The notes under the pieces are model-generated. The model saw only the letters and a program-made list of their open reading frames with translations, searched no databases and was not told the origin of the DNA. Shown one piece after another: positions 58,753 through 64,000 of a stretch of 64,000 nucleotides of DNA (position 1 is the first letter of the stretch; every line of letters starts with the position of its first letter). Source of the DNA: Halomonas alkaliantarctica (lineage in GTDB: Bacteria > Pseudomonadota > Gammaproteobacteria > Pseudomonadales > Halomonadaceae); contig NZ_CP122961.1 in the NCBI RefSeq assembly GCF_029854215.1, positions 3,348,001 through 3,412,000 on the forward strand. Reading direction: 5' to 3'. A program made the position numbers and the translations under genes.

Positions 58753-59280
58753 ATGACAGACGCCGAAATCAGCGCGAACGCTGCCCTGCCTGGGCAGCAT
58801 GAACTCTCCATGACCGTATTGATGACGCCCGATATGGCGAATTTCAGCGGCAAAGTGCATGGTGGCGCGATTCTTAAAAAGCTCGACGAAGTCGCTTTTG
58901 CTTGCGCTAGCCGCTATTCGGGCCACTATGTGGTGACACTATCGGTGGATCAGGTGTTGTTTAAACAGCCGATTCATGTCGGCGAACTGGTCACTTTTCT
59001 AGCCAGCGTCAATCATGTTGGCCGCTCGTCGATGGAAGTGGGCATTAAGGTCGTAGCTGAAGATATTCGCAATAAGCTGATCCGCCATACCAACAGTTGC
59101 TACCTCACCATGGTCGCGGTGGACGCTGATGGTAAACCCGCCAGCGTACCGCCACTCAATTTAGCAACGCCGCTGCAGAAACTGCGTTTTGAAAAGGCGG
59201 CTTTACGCAAAAAGCTACGCAAACAGGCGGAAAGAGAAGAACTGCTAACCCAGCAGCATCACCAGTCCCAGGCCCATTAA
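58753..59280 (+). CDS. Acyl-CoA thioesterase, hotdog (YciA/ACOT) type
   Basis: The 175-residue protein has one hotdog domain: MTVLMTPDMANFSGKVHGGAILKKLDEVAFACASR, with Asp in KKLDEV as the expected catalytic residue. VVTLSVDQVLFKQPIHVGELVTF, then VGRSSMEVGIKV and YLTMVAVDADGKP, complete it. These match YciA-like thioesterases that hydrolyse a range of acyl-CoAs. The tail is a charged helix (KAALRKKLRKQAEREELLTQQ). GGAG lies near the ATG at 58753. The gene for the voltage-sensor-like protein follows after 24 bases and is probably co-transcribed. With tesB, this is the second thioesterase of the window. Confidence 0.9.
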   Translation: MTDAEISANAALPGQHELSMTVLMTPDMANFSGKVHGGAILKKLDEVAFACASRYSGHYVVTLSVDQVLFKQPIHVGELVTFLASVNHVGRSSMEVGIKVVAEDIRNKLIRHTNSCYLTMVAVDADGKPASVPPLNLATPLQKLRFEKAALRKKLRKQAEREELLTQQHHQSQAH

Positions 59281-59304
59281 AAGACCCAGCGACAAGGAGT
59301 TCGT

Positions 59305-60309
59305 ATGCCAGCCAGGGAACGCTACCCGCACCTGCCTAAAGCGGTTGAATACGCCCATATTGGTTGGGATTTTTTTATTCTGACGCTGGTGGTGATTAAC
59401 CTCGCGCTGCTGCTGTTTGATTCGCTGTTTCTAATCGGCCCTATTAACCAGGGCATCGCCAACCTCACGCCCGGTTTTCACACCTTCTACGATGACGTGA
59501 TTCATAGCCGTTTCATCACCATCGACTTGGTATTTGTCAGCTTTTTTATCGCCGATGTACTGCTGGGCTGGTCAATCGCGATTGCCGAGCGGCGCTACCA
59601 CCGCTGGTTCTTTTACCCCTTCGTGCACTGGTATGACGTCCTAGGCTGTATACCCTTGGCGGGCTTCCGCCTACTGCGTATTTTACGCGTCGTCTCGTTA
59701 ATCAACCGACTGCATCGCCTCGGTTTGGTTGATGTTACCCACTGGTACATCTATCAATCGGCTGCCAAGTATTACGACATTCTGCTTGAGGAACTTTCCG
59801 ACCGTATCGCTTTGCGACTGTTGGGCAATGTGCAGGAGCAGATCCGCGCCAGCGATTCACTGACCGAGCGGGTCATTGAGCGTGTGATCATGCCGCGCAA
59901 GTCTCAGCTGATTAGTGAGATCGCTCAGCGGTTGGAGAGCACTATCGGCAAAGCTTATCAGCACAACCGCCAATCTATTATGGTGGCGATTAGCGATTTA
60001 GTTAGCCGTACGCTACGAGAAAGCCCAGAGATTCAGCGCCTTAACCGTCTGCCTATGGGGCAGCAGGCCACCAGCGCGATGGAAGCATCACTTAGCGGTG
60101 TTGCCCAGCGGCTAGTTGACGAGCTGCTGCTAGGCATTCATTCGGAGGAGTTTAGGCAGTTAGTGGAGCGCACCGCCGACAGCGGCTTCGACACCTGGCT
60201 GACGGTTGACGAAGGCAGCAACCGAGTCACCGAGCAGGTGCTTTACGACGTACTCGAAATGCTTAAAGATCAGGTGCGCCATCAGGGCTGGAAAGACCGC
60301 TACGAGTAA
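59305..60309 (+). CDS. Voltage-sensor-like membrane protein without a pore domain
   Basis: The 334-residue product has four hydrophobic segments in its first 140 residues. S1-like is about residues 22-40 and S2-like is about 71-90 (RFITIDLVFVSFFIADVLLGW, with Asp74 and Asp84). S3-like is about 108-120 with Asp111. S4-like is FRLLRILRVVSLINRLHRLG (Arg122, 125, 128, 135, 138). These acidic and basic positions resemble the charge pairs of voltage-sensor domains in ion-channel families. No S5-P-S6 pore or selectivity filter follows. Instead there is a ~190-residue soluble, helical, charged region. The name and function are unknown. AAGGAG lies before the ATG; the thioesterase gene precedes it by 24 bases. 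Confidence 0.72.
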   Translation: MPARERYPHLPKAVEYAHIGWDFFILTLVVINLALLLFDSLFLIGPINQGIANLTPGFHTFYDDVIHSRFITIDLVFVSFFIADVLLGWSIAIAERRYHRWFFYPFVHWYDVLGCIPLAGFRLLRILRVVSLINRLHRLGLVDVTHWYIYQSAAKYYDILLEELSDRIALRLLGNVQEQIRASDSLTERVIERVIMPRKSQLISEIAQRLESTIGKAYQHNRQSIMVAISDLVSRTLRESPEIQRLNRLPMGQQATSAMEASLSGVAQRLVDELLLGIHSEEFRQLVERTADSGFDTWLTVDEGSNRVTEQVLYDVLEMLKDQVRHQGWKDRYE

Positions 60310-60310
60310 T

Positions 60311-61705
60311 TCACAAAGTGGCAGGGGCTAACGGACGCTCGCTTAAACAGGCGGCGACAATACTCAATGCCTGAATCAGCTCGCTGCGATCCGCCGCGGC
60401 CCCAATACATAGCCGAATTGCCTGGGGCGCTGGCGTGCTCCCGACACAAAAGGGCTCCGCGCTGCTGACCTTAACGCCTCGTTGAAGTAGCCGATCACAC
60501 AGCTCTTCGGCCCGGCTCCCCTCTGGCAGCGCAAGCCAAACATTACTGCTGTGCGGTCGCCCGCTTAGGGAAAAATCTTTTAGCCATTCGGCGGCCAACT
60601 GTTGGCGCTCCGCGAGCTCCTGGGTTTGCCAGCTAAGTAACTTTTCAGCCGCGGCCTGATTAATCCAGTGGCAGACGACATCGACCATTAGCGGCGGGAC
60701 CATCCAACTTTGGGCGCGCAAGCCAGTCGCTAACCGCTCGTGCAAGCCCTTGGGCGCACGCAGTACGCCGATTCGCAGCCCTCCCGCCAACACTTTAGCG
60801 GTACTAAATACAAACAGCGCGCGCTCTGGTGCAAGCTTGTAAAGAGGTGTGCCACGCTGCTCTGCAGGCAGATACTGAACGCCATCTTCAATCAGCCATA
60901 TATCGTAGCGCCTCGCCAAGGCTACCAGCCGTTCGCGACGCGATTCGCTTAAACACGCGCCGGTGGGGTTGTTCTGCTCCGGCGTTAGATAAATCGCTCT
61001 AGGTGGCTGCCGGGCACACTGCGCCTCAAGCAGATCCATGCGCATTCCGTCACTGTCTTGGCCAATCCCCACCAACTTTAGATGGCCCTGCTGTGCTGCA
61101 CTGATAGCACCGGGATAGGTCAAGGCATCGGCGGCCAGCAGCTCGCCTGGCCGTAGCAAAGTACTTAGCGCCAGACTAATGCCGTGCTGCCCTCCCTGGG
61201 TGATAAGCAGCTCATCGGCCATCAGCGGCATGCCTAAGGTATTTAACCAGCGAGCGAGTACTTCACGGTGTTCACGACGCCCCTGGGCCTGTTGGTAGGT
61301 GACACCGCGCGCTAATGCTGCCGCGGATTGACTTAAGGCGAGCAGCGCTTCGCTTAACAGCGTCTGCCGCAACGGGTGCGGCGGCGGCAGGCTAAGGCTT
61401 AAATCGATCACTCCGGCCGTTTCGTCAGCGGGAAACGTCAGGCTAAAAGCATGGTCTTGGGTTTGATTCTTCACATAGGTGCCGCTACCCACCCTTGCCG
61501 ACACCCAGCCATTGCGTTCAGCCTCAGCGTATCCTCGGGTCACCGTGCCGATGGTCACACCCAGCGCATCCGCCAAACGGCGCTGGGGAGGCAATCGCTC
61601 CCCGGGCAGTAGCACCCCTGCCTGGATAGCGGCTTCAATGGCGCTGGCAATAGCGCGGTAGCGTGAACCAGAAAACTCAGCGAGCGGAGGCACCCAAATT
61701 GTCAT
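60311..61705 (-). CDS. MocR-type regulator (GntR DNA-binding plus aminotransferase domain)
   Basis: The 464-residue protein has an N-terminal GntR winged helix (RYRAIASAIEAAIQAGVLLPGERLPPQRRLADALGVTIGTVTRGYAEAERNGWVSARVGSGTYV region). A fold type I PLP domain follows. It contains the PLP/phosphate residues of TQGGQHGISLAL, QNNPTGACLS, IEDGVQYLP and the internal aldimine Lys in FSTAKVLAGGLRIGVL. MocR proteins bind an amino acid or vitamin-like effector through the PLP domain. The divergent neighbour is a LysE-type exporter, so control of that exporter by an amino acid is inferred. A perfect 16-bp palindrome lies in the gap. It is convergent with the preceding gene, just 1 base apart. Confidence 0.93.
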   Translation of the reverse strand: MTIWVPPLAEFSGSRYRAIASAIEAAIQAGVLLPGERLPPQRRLADALGVTIGTVTRGYAEAERNGWVSARVGSGTYVKNQTQDHAFSLTFPADETAGVIDLSLSLPPPHPLRQTLLSEALLALSQSAAALARGVTYQQAQGRREHREVLARWLNTLGMPLMADELLITQGGQHGISLALSTLLRPGELLAADALTYPGAISAAQQGHLKLVGIGQDSDGMRMDLLEAQCARQPPRAIYLTPEQNNPTGACLSESRRERLVALARRYDIWLIEDGVQYLPAEQRGTPLYKLAPERALFVFSTAKVLAGGLRIGVLRAPKGLHERLATGLRAQSWMVPPLMVDVVCHWINQAAAEKLLSWQTQELAERQQLAAEWLKDFSLSGRPHSSNVWLALPEGSRAEELCDRLLQRGVKVSSAEPFCVGSTPAPQAIRLCIGAAADRSELIQALSIVAACLSERPLAPATL

Positions 61706-61785
61706 GGTGACAATAAAACCTTTGACGTCAATTTAATCCCCATTATGCTAGCAAAAGCGGCAATAAGACAATCTTTCACCCCATA

Positions 61786-61801
61786 ATTGTATGGATACAA
61801 T
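61786..61801. promoter_or_regulatory. Perfect palindrome ATTGTAT-GG-ATACAAT, likely MocR operator
   Basis: Two 7-bp arms with a 2-base spacer end 3 bases before the lysE-type ATG and lie 80 bases from the MocR start. GntR-family sites are often palindromes of the form TTGTATACAA. Its location overlapping the exporter ribosome-binding region would suit repression, though this is inferred. Confidence 0.65.
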
Positions 61802-61804
61802 AAA

Positions 61805-62410
61805 ATGAATAGCGAATGGTTAATCCTCGGCCCGGCCGCGCTCTATATGCTGTCGATGACGCTTACCCCAGGGCCTAACAACGTTATGCTGACCGCTTCT
61901 GGTGCGAACTTCGGCTTTAAGCGCACGCTGCCGCATATGTGGGGGATTTTAGGCGGCTGCTTTCTGCTATTTGCGGGTATTGCGCTGGGTTTGGGCGTGC
62001 TGTTTGAGCGCTACCCGACGATTCAAACCGCACTACGCTGGGTAGGCAGCGCGTATTTGCTCTATTTGGCTTGGAAAATTGCCAGCGCCCCACCGCCTAA
62101 TCTTAAGGCACAGGCTCATAGCGTACCCTTTACGTTTTGGCAGGCAGCGGCGTTTCAGTTCGCCAATCCTAAAGCGTGGGTAATGGGGCTGGCGTTGATG
62201 GCGGGGTTTCTACCCGAAAGTGGCCAACCGGTATTTAATGCATTGCTACTTGCAGGCTTTGCGGAGATGGTGGCGTTACCCTGTATTGCGCTATGGGCCG
62301 CCTTTGGTAGTGCGATTGGACAGTGGATCAAAACAGATGCTGCATGGCGGGCGTTCAACATCACCATGGGGGTGCTGACCGCCGCCTGCGTCGTGCTAAT
62401 TTTAGGATGA
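61805..62410 (+). CDS. LysE/RhtB-family amino acid exporter
   Basis: The 201-residue protein has six spans and the LysE/RhtB signature TLTPGPNNVMLTASGANFGFKRTLPHMWGI. RWVGSAYLLYLAWKIASA and the second-half FQFANPKAWVMGLALMAGFLP are also typical. Family members export amino acids or homoserine lactone-like compounds. The substrate is not known; the MocR effector may be the same compound. The start is the ATG at 61805; GGA lies nine bases upstream inside the palindrome. It is divergent from the MocR gene and convergent with the I78 lipoprotein gene. Confidence 0.92.
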   Translation: MNSEWLILGPAALYMLSMTLTPGPNNVMLTASGANFGFKRTLPHMWGILGGCFLLFAGIALGLGVLFERYPTIQTALRWVGSAYLLYLAWKIASAPPPNLKAQAHSVPFTFWQAAAFQFANPKAWVMGLALMAGFLPESGQPVFNALLLAGFAEMVALPCIALWAAFGSAIGQWIKTDAAWRAFNITMGVLTAACVVLILG

Positions 62411-62417
62411 CAATACG

Positions 62418-62789
62418 TTAGCCGCAGCGAAGCGCTTCTATGCGATCTTGATCATCGAGATGAATATTCAAACGATCCGGGCGGTGATCCATGGTAGCCA
62501 TATCGCCTGGGCGCAGCACGCGCACCTGTCGAGCACCGCTATCACTTTGTAACTGCGCAACGTTAGCCTCATCGAAAGGCTCTCCGATTGCGGACTGGAT
62601 AGCGTCTAGATCACAGCTAGCAGCCTGGTCTTCACTGGCGCCGTTCGTTGCTACTGTGGGCGGCGTTGGCGCTGCGTCTACGTCGTCGTTGGCCGGGGAA
62701 ATCGGCATTTGGGAGCTAACGCAGGCCGTTAGCAGCAGCGCACCAGCGCTAACAGCGGCAAATTTAACCAGCATGATACAGGCTTTCAT
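62418..62789 (-). CDS. Lipoprotein with Inhibitor I78 peptidase-inhibitor domain
   Basis: The 123-residue precursor has a lipoprotein signal peptide ending in the lipobox LLTAC (Cys23). After a Pro/Ala/Asn linker, about 65 residues form the I78 domain: CDLDAIQSAIGEPFDEANVAQL, then ARQVRVLRPGDMATMDHRPDRLNIHLD, closing with IEALRCG. The two cysteines at the start and end of the domain may form a disulfide. I78 members are thought to inhibit serine proteases of the chymotrypsin/subtilisin type. GGAG is eight bases before the ATG. It lies downstream of an entericidin-like gene on the same strand, behind a terminator, so it may have its own promoter. Confidence 0.85.
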   Translation of the reverse strand: MKACIMLVKFAAVSAGALLLTACVSSQMPISPANDDVDAAPTPPTVATNGASEDQAASCDLDAIQSAIGEPFDEANVAQLQSDSGARQVRVLRPGDMATMDHRPDRLNIHLDDQDRIEALRCG

Positions 62790-62828
62790 CCTTGAATCTC
62801 CAAAAAGTAGAGTATGGTTAGAGGCTAT

Positions 62829-62863
62829 AAAACCTCACGGGCCAGGCGTTAGCCTGACCCGTG
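62829..62863 (-). terminator. Rho-independent terminator of the entericidin-like gene
   Basis: A 12-bp stem with one mismatch, CACGGGTCAGGC/GCCTGGCCCGTG on the minus strand around TAAC, runs into GGTTTTATA. It lies 28 bases past the small lipoprotein stop. Confidence 0.75.
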
Positions 62864-62890
62864 GGATACCACTATCTTTCTACTGAAAGG

Positions 62891-63022
62891 TTAACTCGCC
62901 GCATCCTGGACAGCTTGACCGCCCTCTTCAACATCCTGGCCTGCGCCAGCGATGGTATTGCAACCAGTTAGAACACCCGCTGTCATCAGCAGCATAAAGC
63001 TCATGGCCAATAATTTTTTCAT
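62891..63022 (-). CDS. Entericidin A/B family small lipoprotein
   Basis: The 43-residue precursor is MKKLLAMSFMLLMTAGVLTG followed by the lipobox Cys and NTIAGAGQDVEEGGQAVQDA. The lipobox LTGC and the mature CNTIAGAGQDV with a short amphipathic Gln/Ala helix are the entericidin pattern. In E. coli the entericidin A/B locus is a stress-linked antidote/toxin lipoprotein pair. Here only one such gene is seen, and a simple membrane-stress role is possible. AAGGAG lies eight bases before the ATG, and a terminator follows, both supporting a real gene. Confidence 0.88.
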   Translation of the reverse strand: MKKLLAMSFMLLMTAGVLTGCNTIAGAGQDVEEGGQAVQDAAS

Positions 63023-63196
63023 TTTCCGTTCTCCTTAACGAGTCATTCAACATTGAGAAACTCCACTGGCAACCTAATTTGCCACTTGGGAGTTTTTTCA
63101 GGGTAACAGCGTTTGAGCAATCGCGCTCGCTTTCACTAATTTACTTCGCGGCTGCTATGCTAACAATTATTTAAAGCGCTGTCTGGAGCCTATCTT

Positions 63197-63616
63197 TTGA
63201 TCAATTTCGAGCTAGATGAACGCCTTGCCGCCGATACCTTACCCATCGCAGACCTCCCGCTAAGCCGTGCGCTGCTGATGAATGACGCGCGCTACCCCTG
63301 GGTGATTTTAGTACCGCGTCAGGCCGCTATCAGCGAAGTGTTTGAGCTTTCTGGCGACGACCAGCAGCAGCTTTGGCGTGAAGCCACTCAGCTAGGTGAA
63401 GCAATGAAAACAGCGCTTAAGGGGGACAAAGTCAATATTGCCTCGCTAGGCAACGTGGTTAGCCAACTGCATGTGCATGTTGTGCTTAGACGTCACAGCG
63501 ATGCGACGTGGCCAGCACCCGTATGGGGCAAAGGCAGCCCCGAGCCTTACGATCTAGATGGTCAGGCGCAGTTACGGGATCAACTGCTGGCACTTATTGA
63601 TGGGCTTGATGTGTAG
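63197..63616 (+). CDS. HIT-domain protein
   Basis: The 139-residue protein opens INFELDERLAADTLPIADLPLSRALLMNDARYPWVILVPR. It has NIASLGNVVSQLHVHVVLRRHSDATWPAPVWG, a group of HIT proteins common in pseudomonad relatives. The histidine triad reads QLHVHVV, so two histidines of the usual HxHxH are seen and the third is replaced by Val. Nucleotidyl or hydrolase activity is expected for the superfamily, but the substrate is unknown. The start is TTG at 63197 with GGAG eight bases upstream. It is convergent with the metal exporter gene at the window end. Confidence 0.87.
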   Translation: MINFELDERLAADTLPIADLPLSRALLMNDARYPWVILVPRQAAISEVFELSGDDQQQLWREATQLGEAMKTALKGDKVNIASLGNVVSQLHVHVVLRRHSDATWPAPVWGKGSPEPYDLDGQAQLRDQLLALIDGLDV

Positions 63617-63623
63617 ACTACTT

Positions 63624-64000
63624 CTACCCCGTTAATGGGTGGCCTTGCCGAGCAGGTGGCTCATTGAGAACCGGGCCACTGGCAGGCTGTGCGACACCCG
63701 CAACGCTAAGAGAAACCCCTAGCACCACAATCAGCGCACCGCCAGCCAGAGCCACCCAGCCGGTAACTTTTTGTACACCGCGCTGGCTGTACTGCTGTTT
63801 GGATAAGCGCCGCTGCGCCCAACCACGGGCAAAAATGCTCGCCAGGGCGAGCGCTGACACCGTGATCCCTGTGCCGATCGACATGGCCACTACCGATGCC
63901 ACGCCCACCTCGAACTGACCCAGCAAGCTGGCCGCCCCCAGCATTAATACCGCTCCACTACAGGGGCGCATACCAATGGCGCCGACCGTCATCATCGCCG
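63624..64000 (-). CDS. NicO/RcnA-like nickel-cobalt exporter, C-terminal part (cut by window edge)
   Basis: About 125 residues of a membrane protein are visible and the 5' end lies beyond base 64000. The visible part has GAIGMRPCSGAVLML, the RPCxGA motif typical of the second half of the NicO/RcnA nickel-cobalt family. Hydrophobic spans follow in VASVVAMSIGTGITVSALALAS and TGWVALAGGALIVVLGVSLS. The end is a Pro-rich tail. Members of this family export nickel or cobalt, and some were proposed for other metals. The stop is a TAG at 63624. No nickel regulator is seen in the window. Confidence 0.82.
   Translation of the reverse strand, partial: AMMTVGAIGMRPCSGAVLMLGAASLLGQFEVGVASVVAMSIGTGITVSALALASIFARGWAQRRLSKQQYSQRGVQKVTGWVALAGGALIVVLGVSLSVAGVAQPASGPVLNEPPARQGHPLTG

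Overview
The window is ordinary chromosomal DNA of a gammaproteobacterium, most likely Halomonadaceae (Halomonas/Vreelandella-like). The reasons are inferential: GC-rich coding DNA, a Pseudomonas-like gene order (maeB, rpmE, priA, argS, SPOR protein, hslVU, DUF971, ubiE-ubiJ-ubiB, hisE, tatABC), FabY next to coaD, and a BCCT osmolyte carrier typical of halophiles. No rRNA, insertion sequence, integrase, phage gene, CRISPR array or obvious genomic island was seen. Coding density is high and nearly every gene has a recognisable family.

Layout. 1-5.9 kb: the start of nadA (runs off the left edge), two tRNA-Lys(UUU) genes, then scpA-scpB-rluB (chromosome condensation plus a 23S rRNA pseudouridine synthase), radD and a small zinc-ribbon gene. 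6-14.4 kb: purL and mltF divergent, tadA and tesB divergent, malic enzyme. 14.6-27.9 kb: rpmE, priA, argS, a SPOR protein, the HslUV protease, a DUF971 gene, the ubiquinone genes ubiE-ubiJ-ubiB, hisE and the Tat translocase. 27.9-37.9 kb: elbB, hemB, ppk, the divergent metE/metR pair and an RstAB-like two-component system. 38-46 kb is the most accessory-looking part: a 46-codon orphan gene, small membrane proteins, a retropepsin-like protease, an MFS permease, two periplasmic binding proteins overlapping a diguanylate cyclase, and a BCCT carrier. 46-55.9 kb: an AEC permease, glnE, dgkA, dacB, an SMR pump and a divergent TrmB-like methyltransferase on the minus strand, then fabY-coaD-ferredoxin-MATE on the plus strand. 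57-64 kb: an AtoE-type permease, a hotdog thioesterase, a pore-less voltage-sensor-like protein, a divergent MocR regulator and LysE exporter, an I78 inhibitor lipoprotein, an entericidin-like peptide, a HIT protein and the end of a NicO-family metal exporter.

The strongest candidates for something less well described are: (i) the translationally coupled binding protein / binding protein / GGDEF cassette at 40.7-43.5 kb, which looks like a solute-sensing c-di-GMP module; (ii) the 334-residue protein at 59.3 kb with S1-S4-like segments and no pore; (iii) the 46-codon orphan gene at 38.06 kb with strong signals on both sides; (iv) a perfect palindrome in the MocR/lysE gap; and (v) several short phased direct repeats in promoter regions (upstream of purL, tatA and the AtoE gene). 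All functional statements rest on reading the translated sequence and remembered family motifs; no search was run.
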